From the NCBI RefSeq assembly GCF_900091525.1, contig NZ_FMCU01000010.1, forward strand, positions 1-64,000: 64,000 nt of DNA, written 5' to 3'. Each line of letters starts with the position of its first letter. Position 1 is the stretch's first letter. The DNA is from Micromonospora matsumotoense (GTDB lineage: Bacteria; Actinomycetota; Actinomycetes; Mycobacteriales; Micromonosporaceae). A program made the position numbers and the translations under genes. Below are positions 15,909 through 25,340 of the stretch, piece by piece. The notes beneath the pieces were generated by a model, which was given only the letters and a program-made list of their open reading frames with translations, made no database searches and had not been told where the DNA came from.

Positions 15909-16901
15909 ATGCGATACGTGATCATCGGAGCGGGCGCGGTCGGTGGCACCATCGGCGTACTGCTGGGGGAGGCCGGTCGCGACGTCACGTTGGTGGCGCG
16001 GGGTGCGCACCTGGACGCGATCCGCCGCCGCGGGCTCACCCTGCGTACCCCCGACCGGTCGGTGACCTGGCGGGGGCCGGCCACCGGCGGGCCGGGCCCG
16101 GAGCCGCTGCCGGCCGACACCGTCCTGGTGCTGACCGTCAAGTCGCAGCACACCTGGGCCGCCCTGGACGCCTGGGCGGACGCCCCGGTCGTCGGCGGCG
16201 GCACGGCCGGGCAGCGGCTGCCCCTGTTCACCGCGCAGAACGGGGTGGCGAACGAGCCGACCGCGCTGCGCCTGTTCGCCCACGTCCACCCGGTCTGCGT
16301 GTGGCTGCCGGCCACCCATCTCGACCCGGGTGTGGTGATCGCCAGCGGTCACCCGTACCCGGGGATGTTGCACGTGGGCCGTTATCCGGCCGGTGCCGAC
16401 GAGATCGACACGGCGGTGGCGGCGGACCTGACCGCTGCCGGCTTCCTCGCCCCGGTCCGCGACGACGTGATGCGGTGGAAGTACGGCAAGCTGCTGAACA
16501 ACCTCGGCAACGGGGTGCAGGCCCTGCTCGGTGGCGACCTTCCCGGCTGGCTGCTCGACCGGGTCCGGGCCGAGGGCGTCGCCGTGCTCGCGGCGGCCGG
16601 CATCGCGCACCCCGCCGAGGACGAGGAGCGGGCCGAGCGGGGTGACCGGGTCGGCACCCGGCCCGTCGACGGGCAACCGCGCAGCGGCAGCTCGACCTGG
16701 CAGAGCCTGACCCGGGCGGCGGGCTCCACCGAGGCCGACCACCTCAACGGTGAGATCGTGCTGCTCGGCCGACGACACGGGGTGCCCACACCGGCCAACA
16801 CCGCCGTGCAGGTCGCGGTCCGCCGGTTGGCGCAGGAACGCCTCCCCGCCGGCACCTTCCCGCTGGCCGAGCTGATCGACCTCGTCGAGCGCGCAGAATG
16901 A
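15909..16901 (+). CDS. Ketopantoate reductase family protein (ApbA/PanE)
   Basis: A 330-residue oxidoreductase with an N-terminal Rossmann fold (MRYVIIGAGAVGGTIG, NADP-binding loop at residues 7-13), TVKSQHT and the QNGVANE turn, and a C-terminal helical domain with the KLLNNLGNGV catalytic-lysine region. Family members reduce 2-dehydropantoate to pantoate, but many actinobacterial paralogues act on other 2-oxo acids, so I do not assign panE. ATG 15909 is preceded by CAGAAT 7 nt upstream, another possible leaderless arrangement. It is followed by the sigma factor unit. Confidence 0.85.
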   Translation: MRYVIIGAGAVGGTIGVLLGEAGRDVTLVARGAHLDAIRRRGLTLRTPDRSVTWRGPATGGPGPEPLPADTVLVLTVKSQHTWAALDAWADAPVVGGGTAGQRLPLFTAQNGVANEPTALRLFAHVHPVCVWLPATHLDPGVVIASGHPYPGMLHVGRYPAGADEIDTAVAADLTAAGFLAPVRDDVMRWKYGKLLNNLGNGVQALLGGDLPGWLLDRVRAEGVAVLAAAGIAHPAEDEERAERGDRVGTRPVDGQPRSGSSTWQSLTRAAGSTEADHLNGEIVLLGRRHGVPTPANTAVQVAVRRLAQERLPAGTFPLAELIDLVERAE

Positions 16902-16972
16902 TCGGCTGAGCACGCAACCCACCGGGGCGCGGCGCGCGTGTCACCTGCGACCGCCACGGGGGAGGTATCAGC

Positions 16973-17464
16973 GTGCCGGACGTCGACGGGTTCGACGAGT
17001 TCTACCGGGGCAGCCGACAACGGCTGCTCGGCTTCGTCTGCGCGCTCACCGGCAACCTGGCCGAGGCGCAGGACGCCGTGCAGGAGGCGTACGTCCGGGC
17101 CTGGCAACGCTGGTCGACGGTGAGCGGGTACGACGACCCGGAGGCCTGGGTACGCGTGGTGGCCTCCCGGATCGCGGTGAGCCGCTGGCGCAGCCTGCGC
17201 AGCCGGGCCCGCGCCTACCTGCGGCACGGGGCGACCGAGAGCGTGCCCGGCCCCGGCACCGACACGCTCGACGTGGTTGCCGCCCTGCGGCAACTGCCCG
17301 AGGAACAGCGCATCGCGCTCGCCCTGTACTACCTGCTCGGCATGCCCGTCGCCGAGGTGGCCCGGGAGACCGAAGCCCCGGTGGGCACGGTCAAGGCCCG
17401 GCTCTCCCGGGGGCGCGCCGCGCTCGCCGGCCTGCTCGCCGTTTCTGACCTGGAGGAGGTCTGA
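16973..17464 (+). CDS. ECF RNA polymerase sigma factor (SigE-like family)
   Basis: A 163-residue sigma-70 family protein. Region 2 (FDEFYRGSRQRLLGFV... AQDAVQEAYVRAWQRW) and region 4 (LPEEQRIALALYYLLGMPVAEVARET, GTVKARLSRGR) are both present; region 3 is absent, as in ECF factors. GTG 16973 follows GGGGGAGG. The stop overlaps the next start by one base (TGATG at 17462-17466), so the two are co-translated. Members of this group are usually controlled by the membrane protein encoded next to them. Confidence 0.92.
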   Translation: MPDVDGFDEFYRGSRQRLLGFVCALTGNLAEAQDAVQEAYVRAWQRWSTVSGYDDPEAWVRVVASRIAVSRWRSLRSRARAYLRHGATESVPGPGTDTLDVVAALRQLPEEQRIALALYYLLGMPVAEVARETEAPVGTVKARLSRGRAALAGLLAVSDLEEV

Positions 17465-18396
17465 TGGATGAGGATCTGACCTTCGTCGACCGGCTGCACC
17501 GGGACCTGCGTGAGGTCCACTGGCCCGAGCCGGCCGAGATCCGGGCCCGCGCCCGCCGCCGCAGCCGCCGGACGGCGGTGCTGTCGGCGGTGACGGTGCT
17601 CGTGGTGCTGGCCGGCTCCGCCACGGCGGTGAGCCGGGGGCCCACCGGGTCACCGACCCCCACCGCGCCGGTCGGCGCCCCGGCACCGTTCGCGAGCCGG
17701 TCCTCGGTTCCGGTCGTGGTCCCGGCCCGGGTGGAGATCCCCCTCGCCGCGCTACTGACCCCCGCCGACCTGCCCGTCAAGACCGGGCCAAGGCTCGGCA
17801 CGACGGGGCTGGCCGAGACCGTCCAGGTCGACCCGCTGCTCGAGTCGTGTGGGCGGGAACGCGAGGTCGCCGCCCAACTGCCGGTGTCCCGCGCCTCCCG
17901 CTCGCAGACCCTGCTCCGCCCGGGGGCCCGCGTCGACGTCCCGATCGCCAAGGTGCTCAGCCAGGACGTCTACCGGATCGAGCTGCCCCGGGGCCGGTGG
18001 CTGTTCGGCGAGATCGACCGGCTGCTCAACGCCTGCGCGGACTGGACCCTCAGCGCGTCCATGCTGACCGCCGATCAGCAGCCGGCGCGCACGGAGCAGG
18101 AGCACAGCTGGGAGCCGGCGGCGCGCGACTTCGCCGGTGACCAGTCGGTGCTGCTGCGGCACGTGGCGCGGCAACCCCGTGAGCAGGTCGGCGGGGAAGC
18201 GGTCGGCCGGCTGCCAGTCGTCGAGACCACCCTGGTGGTCCGGGTCGGTGACCTGGTCACGGTGGTCGCACCCGCCCCGGACACGGTCGCCGACCGGGTC
18301 GACGGCACCGGCCCGGGGCTGAGCCAGGCCGACCTCATCACGCTGGGCGGGACCGCCGCGAAACGGCTCTGCCCGGCCACCGAGGGGCCCTGCTGA
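17464..18396 (+). CDS. Membrane protein paired with the ECF sigma factor (possible regulator)
   Basis: A 310-residue protein with a cytoplasmic N-terminus of about 35 basic residues, one transmembrane helix (about 37-57, VLSAVTVLVVLAGSATAV) and a large extracytoplasmic domain of no recognised family that contains two cysteines. Start and stop overlap with the sigma gene (TGATG). The topology (short inside, helix, large outside) fits an anti-sigma or signal-sensing partner, but no zinc-binding anti-sigma motif is visible. Function inferred only from gene order. Confidence 0.75.
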   Translation: MDEDLTFVDRLHRDLREVHWPEPAEIRARARRRSRRTAVLSAVTVLVVLAGSATAVSRGPTGSPTPTAPVGAPAPFASRSSVPVVVPARVEIPLAALLTPADLPVKTGPRLGTTGLAETVQVDPLLESCGREREVAAQLPVSRASRSQTLLRPGARVDVPIAKVLSQDVYRIELPRGRWLFGEIDRLLNACADWTLSASMLTADQQPARTEQEHSWEPAARDFAGDQSVLLRHVARQPREQVGGEAVGRLPVVETTLVVRVGDLVTVVAPAPDTVADRVDGTGPGLSQADLITLGGTAAKRLCPATEGPC

Positions 18397-18411
18397 CGGC
18401 CCGCCCGCCGG

Positions 18412-19992
18412 TCACAGCGGGATGTTGCCGTGCTTCTTCGGCGGCAGGGTCTCCCGCTTGGTCCGCAGCACCCGCAGCGCCCGGACGATCTGGGTACGGG
18501 TCTCGTGCGGCGGGATCACCGCGTCGACGTACCCGCGCTCGGCGGCGATGTACGGGTTTGCCAGGGTGTCCTCGTACTCGGCGATCTTCTCGGCCCGGAC
18601 GGCGGCCGGGTCCTCGGCGGCGGCCAACTCCTGCCGGTAGAGGATGTTCACCGCGCCCTGCGCGCCCATCACCGCGATCTGCGCCGTCGGCCAGGCGAAG
18701 TTCAGGTCCGCCCCGAGATGCTTGGAGCCCATCACGTCGTACGCCCCGCCGTACGCCTTGCGGGTGATCACGGTGACCTTGGGCACGGTGGCCTCGGCGT
18801 ACGCGTAGATGAGCTTCGCCCCCCGGCGGATGATGCCGTCCCACTCCTGGCCGGTGCCGGGCAGGAAACCGGGAACGTCCACGAAGGTCAGCACCGGGAT
18901 GTTGAACGCGTCGCAGGTGCGCACGAAGCGGGCCGCCTTCTCCGAGGCGGCGATGTCCAGGGTGCCGGCGAAGTGCATCGGCTGGTTGGCGACCACCCCC
19001 ACCGGGCGGCCCTCCACCCGGCCGTAGCCGATCACCAGGTTCTGCGCGTAGAGCGGCTGGACCTCCAGGAACTCACCCTCGTCGAGGACGTGCGCGATGA
19101 CCCGGTGGATGTCATACGGCTGGTTGGCCGAGTCGGGGATCAGGGTGTCCAGCTCCCGGTCGGCGTCGGTGACGTCGAGGTCCGCCGCGGCGTCGAACAC
19201 CACCGGCTCGTCCAGGTTGTTGGACGGCAGGTAGGACAGCAGCGCCTTGACGTAGTCGACCGCGTCGTCCTCGTCGGCGGCCAGGTAGTGCGCGTTGCCG
19301 CTGCGCGCGTTGTGGGTGCGGGCGCCGCCCAGCTCCTCCATCGCCACGTCCTCGCCGGTGACCGTCTTGATGACGTCCGGACCGGTGATGAACATGTGCG
19401 AGGTCCGGTCGACCATCACGGTGAAGTCGGTGACCGCCGGGGAGTAGACCGCGCCACCCGCGCACGGGCCCATGATCAGGGAGATCTGCGGGATGACCCC
19501 GCTGGCCCGCACGTTGCGGAAGAAGATCTCGCCGTAGAGGCCGAGCGAGGCGACGCCCTCCTGGATGCGCGCGCCACCGGAGTCGTTGATCCCGACCACC
19601 GGGCAGCCGATCTTCATGGCCAGGTCCATCACCTTGACGATCTTGGAGCCGAAGACCTCGCCGAGGGAGCCACCGAAGACCGTGAAGTCCTGCGCGAAGA
19701 CGCAGATCTGCCGCCCGTCGACGGTGCCGTAACCGGTGATCACCCCGTCGCCGTACGGGCGGGTGCGATCCAACCCGAAGTTGGTGGACCGGTGCCGGGC
19801 GAATTCGTCCAGCTCGACGAAGGAGCCCTCGTCGAGCAGCAGCTCGATCCGCTCCCGGGCGGTCTTCTTGCCCCGCGCGTGCTGCTTCTCCACCCCGCGC
19901 GCGCCCGCGTGCACCGCCTCGTCGACCCGTCGCTCCAGGTCCGCCAGCTTGCCCGCGGTGCTGTGGGTGTTGGTCCCGGTCTCGGTAGTCAC
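18412..19992 (-). CDS. pccB: Acyl-CoA carboxylase beta chain (PccB/AccD type)
   Basis: A 526-residue carboxyltransferase that moves CO2 from biotin to an acyl-CoA. Both crotonase-like halves are complete: N-terminal GARIQEGVASL and MGPCAGGAVYSPA, and C-terminal PGFLPGTGQEW and ITRKAYGGAYDVMGSKHLG, ending in the family tail PPKKHGNIPL. That tail and the length match propionyl-CoA carboxylase-type beta subunits. GTG 19992 has TATATT (19999-20004 on the minus strand) ending 6 nt upstream and no ribosome site, so probably leaderless. It is divergent from the biotin ligase gene. Alpha and epsilon chains are elsewhere in the window. Confidence 0.94.
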   Translation of the reverse strand: MTTETGTNTHSTAGKLADLERRVDEAVHAGARGVEKQHARGKKTARERIELLLDEGSFVELDEFARHRSTNFGLDRTRPYGDGVITGYGTVDGRQICVFAQDFTVFGGSLGEVFGSKIVKVMDLAMKIGCPVVGINDSGGARIQEGVASLGLYGEIFFRNVRASGVIPQISLIMGPCAGGAVYSPAVTDFTVMVDRTSHMFITGPDVIKTVTGEDVAMEELGGARTHNARSGNAHYLAADEDDAVDYVKALLSYLPSNNLDEPVVFDAAADLDVTDADRELDTLIPDSANQPYDIHRVIAHVLDEGEFLEVQPLYAQNLVIGYGRVEGRPVGVVANQPMHFAGTLDIAASEKAARFVRTCDAFNIPVLTFVDVPGFLPGTGQEWDGIIRRGAKLIYAYAEATVPKVTVITRKAYGGAYDVMGSKHLGADLNFAWPTAQIAVMGAQGAVNILYRQELAAAEDPAAVRAEKIAEYEDTLANPYIAAERGYVDAVIPPHETRTQIVRALRVLRTKRETLPPKKHGNIPL

Positions 19993-20101
19993 CCTGGGAA
20001 TATAACGATGGTTCAGGCCCGCGCCGCTGTGCAGTACGCCTCAGTAGCCTCGCCGGAGGCTGGCGGGGCGTCGGCGTCGGCACGGCCCGTAGGCTGGCGG
20101 G

Positions 20102-20977
20102 ATGCCGGGCTCGCCGTACACCGATCTGGACCGACCGCCGCTGTCGGCGGCGCGGCTGTCCCGGGCGTTGACCGCGCCGCTGGGCCCCTGGCGTCGGCTG
20201 GACCTGCGGTCGGAGACCGGCTCGACCAACGCCGACGCGGCCGACGCCGCGCGGGCCGGTGAGCCGGAGGGCCTGGTCGTGGTCGCCGAGCGGCAGACCG
20301 CCGGCCGGGGTCGACGGGGCCGGGTCTGGCAGTCGCCGCCCCGGGCGGGCCTCGCGGCCAGCGTGCTGCTCCGGCCCGGCGAGGCCGTCACCGAGCGCGA
20401 CTGGCCGCCGGCGCCCCCGACCGGGTACGGCTGGCTGCCGCTGCTCGCGGGGGTCGCGTTGGTGGAGGCGGTCTCCCGGCTGGCCGAGCTGGACGCCGGC
20501 TTGAAATGGCCCAACGACCTGCTGGTCGGCGAGGCCAAGTGCGCCGGCATCCTGGCCGAGGCGGTGCCGGCGGCCGGGGGAGCGGAGCCACCCGCGATCG
20601 TGCTCGGCATCGGGCTGAACGTGACGCTGCGCGCCGAGGAGTTGCCGGAGAACCCCACCGGCCTGCCGGCCACCTCGTTGCAACTCGCCGGGGCCACCGC
20701 GACCGATCGTGATCCCCTGCTGCGGGCCCTGCTGCGCGCCCTCGCCGACTGGTACGACCGGTGGCGGATGGCCGGCGGTGACGCCGACGCGTGCGGTCTG
20801 CGGGAGGCGTACCTGGCCTCCTGCGCCACGGTGGGGCGGCAGGTGCGGGTGCTGCTGCCCGACGGCTCCGCGCTGACCGGGCTCGCCACCGGCGTGGATC
20901 TCGACGGTCACCTGCTGGTCGAGACCGCCGCCGGGGAGCGTCGGCTGGCCGCCGGGGACGTGCTGCACCTGCGCTGA
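20102..20977 (+). CDS. birA: Biotin--[acetyl-CoA-carboxylase] ligase
   Basis: A 291-residue biotin protein ligase that activates biotin as biotinyl-AMP and attaches it to the carboxylase lysine (Lys549 of the alpha chain at 1944-3695 is a likely target). ETGSTNADA, the biotin-binding loop ERQTAGRGRRGRVW and LKWPNDLLV are intact, and a C-terminal SH3-like domain follows. There is no N-terminal DNA-binding domain, so it is a group I, non-repressor ligase. ATG 20102 lies 6 nt after TAGGCT (20090-20095); leaderless. Divergent from pccB, an arrangement that makes functional sense. Confidence 0.95.
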   Translation: MPGSPYTDLDRPPLSAARLSRALTAPLGPWRRLDLRSETGSTNADAADAARAGEPEGLVVVAERQTAGRGRRGRVWQSPPRAGLAASVLLRPGEAVTERDWPPAPPTGYGWLPLLAGVALVEAVSRLAELDAGLKWPNDLLVGEAKCAGILAEAVPAAGGAEPPAIVLGIGLNVTLRAEELPENPTGLPATSLQLAGATATDRDPLLRALLRALADWYDRWRMAGGDADACGLREAYLASCATVGRQVRVLLPDGSALTGLATGVDLDGHLLVETAAGERRLAAGDVLHLR

Positions 20978-21093
20978 CCGGGCCGCCCCCGGTCGGTTCG
21001 TGCGTGGGGTGCACGGCAGGCCGCCCGGCTGATCCGGCGGGTCGTGTCGACCGGTTACGGTCAGCGCGTCCGATTGTCGGCTAGGAGGTTCCC

Positions 21094-21666
21094 GTGGCGT
21101 TCCCCGAAGACGTGCTCACCGAGGACGAGCACGTCGTCCTGCACCTGCACCCGCACTGGAAGGCGCTGCTGCGGCCGATCCTGGTGCTGGTCCTCGGCGT
21201 CGCGGCGGTGGTGGCGGGCTGGCTCCTGCTGCCCGACGGCGACGGCGGCACGATCGTGCTCTACGTCGTCGCCGGGCTGTTCCTGATCGCGGCGCTCTGG
21301 CTGGGGTTGTGGCCGTTCCTGGTCTGGCGCACCACGCACTACCTGTTCACCAACGAGCGGGTGCTGCTCCAGGAGGGGGTCTTCTCCCGGCACCGGCGGG
21401 ACCTGCCGCTGGCCCGGATCAACGACCACTCGATGAACCAGCGTTTCATCGAGCGGCTGCTCGGCTGCGGCACCCTCACCATCGAGTCGGCGGGCGAACG
21501 CGGCCAGTCGGTGCTCGCCGACGTGCCCCGGGTCGACCGGGTGCAGACCACCCTCTACGAGTTGGTGGAGGCGCAGCACGACAAGCACACGCTGGGCGAC
21601 GGCGAGATGCGCGACATCCTGGCCGACATGCGTGACGGCAAGCCGCTGCGCGACACCACCGGCTGA
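21094..21666 (+). CDS. Bacterial PH-domain membrane protein
   Basis: A 190-residue protein with two transmembrane helices (about 28-47 and 55-76) followed by a bacterial PH-like domain (YLFTNERVLLQEGVFSRHRRDLPLARINDHSM...LTIESAGERG), the YdbS/YdbT-type bPH_2 fold. GTG 21094 follows AGGAGG at 6 nt. Its role is unknown; such proteins are common membrane-associated factors in actinobacteria. A terminator hairpin follows the stop. Confidence 0.88.
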   Translation: MAFPEDVLTEDEHVVLHLHPHWKALLRPILVLVLGVAAVVAGWLLLPDGDGGTIVLYVVAGLFLIAALWLGLWPFLVWRTTHYLFTNERVLLQEGVFSRHRRDLPLARINDHSMNQRFIERLLGCGTLTIESAGERGQSVLADVPRVDRVQTTLYELVEAQHDKHTLGDGEMRDILADMRDGKPLRDTTG

Positions 21667-21684
21667 ACCCTGCGGAAATGCGCG

Positions 21685-21710
21685 ACGGCCCCGGGGATTC
21701 CCGGGGCCGT
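21685..21710. terminator. Bidirectional hairpin terminator
   Basis: ACGGCCCCGGG (21685-21695) pairs perfectly with CCCGGGGCCGT (21700-21710) over a 4-nt loop. It lies between the PH-domain gene and the convergent GtrA gene. Confidence 0.7.
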
Positions 21711-21736
21711 GGTCGTCAGGTGGTGCGGCGGGTCGG

Positions 21737-22477
21737 TCAGGGGCGCGGTGCGCGGCGGGTGCCGGCGTGCAGTTCGGCCGCCAGTTCCGCCTCCAGATCG
21801 CCACCGGTGACCGACTGGCCGAGGCCGGTGCCGAGGGCGGCGCCACGCCCCTGGGCCTGCTTGAACACCGGTTCGGCGGGCGGGGCTGTCGGCGCGGTGG
21901 TCGGGGTGGGCCGTTGTTCGGGCTGGGCCTGGGCCTCTTCCAACTCGCTGACCGACTCGGCCAGCTCGGCCACCGGGTCCAGCTCGGCCATGGTGTCCCA
22001 CTCGTCCCGCTTGATGGCGTGCCAGCTCTCCTCGGCGTGCCGGGGGATGGGCTGGAAGACGAACGTCCGGTAGGACCAGAACCGGAACAGGGTGGCGAGC
22101 AGCACGCCCCCGGTCTTCGCCACGTTGAGCGCGAGCAGGCTGTTGAACCCCAGGCCGTACTTGGCGGCGGCGAGGACACCCAGTTCGATGATCAGCCCGG
22201 CGCCGTTGAACAGAAAGAACAGGGCATATTCCCGCTTAAGTGCCGATTTGGGACGATCCCGGTACGTCCAGTGACGATTCATCAGATAAGACGTGATGGT
22301 TGCCACGATGGTGGCGATGACCGTCGCCTTCAGTTGACCGTCGACAAAGACCGTGAGTGCCAGGGCATTGAACACCGCGTAATTGATGACGGTGTTGACG
22401 CCGCCGACGATGCCGAATTTGAGCGCCTCGCGGATGAACTTCTGCCAGCGCTCGGGCAGCAGACGGACAAGACGCAT
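21737..22477 (-). CDS. GtrA family membrane protein (with acidic tail)
   Basis: A 246-residue protein. The GtrA domain occupies about residues 15-140 with four transmembrane helices; FGIVGGVNTVINYAVFNAL and FRFWSYRTFVF are typical. GtrA-type proteins are thought to move or position polyprenol-linked sugars for glycan decoration. An unusual C-terminal tail of about 95 residues is rich in Glu, Pro and Ala. ATG 22477 lies 7 nt after TAAGGT (22485-22490 on the minus strand). Composition falls locally around 22200-22400. A second gtrA gene lies just upstream. Confidence 0.87.
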   Translation of the reverse strand: MRLVRLLPERWQKFIREALKFGIVGGVNTVINYAVFNALALTVFVDGQLKATVIATIVATITSYLMNRHWTYRDRPKSALKREYALFFLFNGAGLIIELGVLAAAKYGLGFNSLLALNVAKTGGVLLATLFRFWSYRTFVFQPIPRHAEESWHAIKRDEWDTMAELDPVAELAESVSELEEAQAQPEQRPTPTTAPTAPPAEPVFKQAQGRGAALGTGLGQSVTGGDLEAELAAELHAGTRRAPRP

Positions 22478-22539
22478 GCGCAACACCTTAGGGCAGAGGA
22501 CGATGCCGGAGTCTCCGGCTGGACGGGGTGGGCGACCGC

Positions 22540-23091
22540 TCACGGCCCGGGCGACGGGTCGTCGGTGGTCGCCTCCGGAACCGGGGGAGTTCCCGCCTCC
22601 ACGAAGACGAACCGTCGGTACGACCAGAACCGGAACAGTGTGCCGAGCGCGGTGCCTACCACGTAGCTGGCGATGTTGTCGGCCAACGGGGTGCGGAAGA
22701 TGTCGGGCCAGATGCTGCCCAGCCCGTAGCGGCTGCCTGCCAGACAGGCCACCGCGATGCCCAGGCCGACCGCGTTGAAGAAGAAGAACAGCGCGTACTC
22801 GCGGGCCGGGTTGGAGCGGACCCGGTGCCGCCAGGTCCAGAACCGGTTGCCGACGAACGCGACCGTCGCCGCGATCACCGTGGAGATGACCCGGGCGGTC
22901 ACCGGCTCCATCCCCCGGGCCAGCGTCAGGAAGTTGAACAGCGCGAAGTCGACCAGGAAGGCCACCCCGCCCACGGTGGCGAACTTGCTCAACTCGCGGA
23001 GGAGGTGACCGAACCGGTCCAGCAACGAACGGACCAGACCCGGACGGGTCTGCGGGGTTCCCGGTTGGTCCCCGGTCATCGTCGCGGCCAC
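22540..23091 (-). CDS. GtrA family membrane protein
   Basis: A 183-residue protein with the GtrA four-helix domain (KFATVGGVAFLVDFALFNFL, then NRFWTWRHR and FRFWSYRRFVFVEA). I start it at GTG 23091 because TACGCT (23098-23103 on the minus strand) ends exactly 6 nt upstream; an alternative ATG at 23079 keeps the same domain. It is tandem with another GtrA gene, 62 nt apart, but each appears to have its own promoter. A role in cell-wall glycan decoration is inferred from the family. Confidence 0.87.
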   Translation of the reverse strand: MAATMTGDQPGTPQTRPGLVRSLLDRFGHLLRELSKFATVGGVAFLVDFALFNFLTLARGMEPVTARVISTVIAATVAFVGNRFWTWRHRVRSNPAREYALFFFFNAVGLGIAVACLAGSRYGLGSIWPDIFRTPLADNIASYVVGTALGTLFRFWSYRRFVFVEAGTPPVPEATTDDPSPGP

Positions 23092-23448
23092 CTCGCGAGC
23101 GTACCGGTTGCCGGCTGTCCGGACGGGGCACCGTCCGCGACCTGTCGCCGTGCCGCGCACCGGTCCACCCGTACGCCCGGTTCCGCCGTTCCCGTCGTCC
23201 GTTCTCGCAGTCACCGACAGTTCACCGGAGGATTTGCGTGAAACTGCGCGTGAAAGCGGGTATCAGCTCGTGTTACCGCAGCCGGGCGGCACCTTGTGCA
23301 GTTGTTCACAACCAGTCCCACTGACTCGCGGGTCCGCCCGGTTTACGCTGAGGCCAATCCCAGGTTTCCACGAAGGCGACGCGGCCCGCGTCCGCCGGGA
23401 CTCGTGCATCCCATAAATCGGTCAGCGTCGACCACAAGGAGATGAGTC
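23092..23448. promoter_or_regulatory. Divergent intergenic region with pckG promoter
   Basis: This 357-nt gap between gtrA and pckG holds no convincing gene. A good promoter for pckG is CTGACT (23321-23326), 17-bp spacer, TACGCT (23344-23349), which predicts a leader of about 90 nt ending in the AAGGAG ribosome site of pckG. The gtrA -10 box (23098-23103) is at the other end. The middle part has short inverted repeats but no clear operator. Confidence 0.6.
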
Positions 23449-25290
23449 ATGGTTGCTCCGGCTACTGTGCGGGGGATCGATCAGGCCCCCACGACCCACC
23501 CCAAGCTGCTCGCCTGGGTCCGGGAGATCGCGGAACTGACGACCCCGGACCGGGTGGTCTGGGTGGACGGCACCGACGAGGAGTGGCGGCGTCTCACCGA
23601 CGAACTCGTCGACAGCGGGACCCTGATCCGGCTGAACCCGGAAAAGAAGCCGAACTCCTTCTACGCCCGCACCGACCCCACGGACGTCGCCCGGGTCGAG
23701 GAGCGCACCTTCATCTGCTCGGTGGACGAGGCGGACGCCGGCCCCACCAACAACTGGATGGCGCCGGCCGAGATGAAGCGGACGATGACCGACCTCTACC
23801 GGGGCGCGATGCGGGGCCGGACGATGTACGTCATCCCCTTCTGCATGGGTCCGGTCGAGGCCGAGAGCCCGATGTTCGGCGTCGAGGTCACCGACAGCCC
23901 GTACGTGGTCGCCTCGATGCGGATCATGACCCGGATGGGCACCGCAGTGCTCGAGGCGATGGGCGACGACGCCGACTTCGTGCACGCGCTGCACTCGATC
24001 GGCGCCCCGCTCGCCCCCGGCCAGTCCGACCTGGCCTGGCCGTGCAACGAGACGAAGTACATCTCGCACTTCCCGGAGAGCCGGGAGATCTGGTCCTACG
24101 GCTCCGGTTACGGCGGCAACTCGCTGCTGGGCAAGAAGTGCTACTCGTTGCGGATCGCCAGCGTGATGGGGCGGGACGAGGGCTGGCTCGCCGAGCACAT
24201 GCTGATCCTCAAGATCACCTCTCCGGAGGGGAAGGTCTACCACGTGGCGGGCGCGTTCCCGTCCGCCTGTGGCAAGACCAACCTGGCCATGCTGGAGCCG
24301 ACCATCCCGGGCTGGAAGGTCGAGACCATCGGCGACGACATCGCCTGGATGCGGTTCGGCTCCGACGGACGCCTCTACGCGGTCAACCCGGAGTACGGCC
24401 TCTTCGGCGTCGCCCCGGGCACCGACTGGAAGACCAACGCCAACGCGATGCGCACGCTGGACCGGGGCAACTCCGTGTTCACCAACGTCGCCCTCACCGA
24501 CGACGGCGACATCTGGTGGGAGGGCATGGGTGAGCCGCCGGCCCACCTGACCGACTGGAAGGGCAACGACTGGACGCCGGAGAGCGAGCACCTCTCCTCC
24601 CACGCGAACAGCCGGTTCTGCACCCCGATCACCCAGTGCCCGATCCTGGCCGACGACTACTTCGACCCCAACGGGGTACCGATCGACGCGATCCTGTTCG
24701 GCGGTCGCCGTCGGGACACCATCCCGCTGGTCACCGAGGCCCGGGACTGGGTGCACGGCGTCTACCTGGGGGCGACGCTCTCCTCGGAGACCACCGCCGC
24801 CGCGTCCGGCGCGGTCGGCGTGGTGCGCCGCGACCCGATGGCCATGCTGCCGTTCATCGGCTACCACGCCGGTGACTACTTCAACCACTGGATCGAGATG
24901 GGCAAGGGCGTCGACGGGGACGCCGCCAAGCTGCCCCGGATCTACTACGTGAACTGGTTCCGCAAGGACGCCGAGGGCAGCTTCCTCTGGCCCGGGTTCG
25001 GCGAGAACTCGCGGGTGCTGAAGTGGGTCGTCGAGCGGCTCGAGGGCACCGCCGACGCGGTCGAGACCCCGATCGGCATGGTCCCGACCGCCGACGCGCT
25101 GGACGTCGACGGCCTCGACATGACCCCGGAGGACGTCCGGATCGCCCTCAAGGTCGACCCCGAGGAGTGGCGCAACGAGTTGCCGCTGATCACCGAGTGG
25201 TTCGAGAAGTTCGGTGACAAGCTGCCCGCCGTCCTCTGGTCGGAGCTGGACGCGCTGCGCGCCCGGCTCGACGCGAAGCAGCCGCAGTAG
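23449..25290 (+). CDS. pckG: Phosphoenolpyruvate carboxykinase (GTP)
   Basis: A 613-residue GTP-type PEPCK that interconverts oxaloacetate plus GTP and PEP plus GDP plus CO2. The kinase loop is FPSACGKTNLAM (Cys274, GKT 275-277), and the substrate and metal sites NETKY, GYGGNSLLGKKC and IGDDIAW are all present. ATG 23449 follows AAGGAG at 7 nt, and length is normal (about 610). It works opposite to PEP carboxylase (52522) and upstream of GlpX (37821) in gluconeogenesis. It appears to be a single-gene unit with its own promoter at 23321-23349. Confidence 0.97.
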   Translation: MVAPATVRGIDQAPTTHPKLLAWVREIAELTTPDRVVWVDGTDEEWRRLTDELVDSGTLIRLNPEKKPNSFYARTDPTDVARVEERTFICSVDEADAGPTNNWMAPAEMKRTMTDLYRGAMRGRTMYVIPFCMGPVEAESPMFGVEVTDSPYVVASMRIMTRMGTAVLEAMGDDADFVHALHSIGAPLAPGQSDLAWPCNETKYISHFPESREIWSYGSGYGGNSLLGKKCYSLRIASVMGRDEGWLAEHMLILKITSPEGKVYHVAGAFPSACGKTNLAMLEPTIPGWKVETIGDDIAWMRFGSDGRLYAVNPEYGLFGVAPGTDWKTNANAMRTLDRGNSVFTNVALTDDGDIWWEGMGEPPAHLTDWKGNDWTPESEHLSSHANSRFCTPITQCPILADDYFDPNGVPIDAILFGGRRRDTIPLVTEARDWVHGVYLGATLSSETTAAASGAVGVVRRDPMAMLPFIGYHAGDYFNHWIEMGKGVDGDAAKLPRIYYVNWFRKDAEGSFLWPGFGENSRVLKWVVERLEGTADAVETPIGMVPTADALDVDGLDMTPEDVRIALKVDPEEWRNELPLITEWFEKFGDKLPAVLWSELDALRARLDAKQPQ

Positions 25291-25340
25291 CCGGTGCGGA
25301 CAGGTGTGCCGGTCGCCCGTACCGGGCAACACCGGAAGCC

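Noticed and set aside
18430..20262. 610-codon frame antisense to pccB
   Set aside because: Shadow of a well-supported gene; protein is Val/Gly/Asp/Arg-rich filler.
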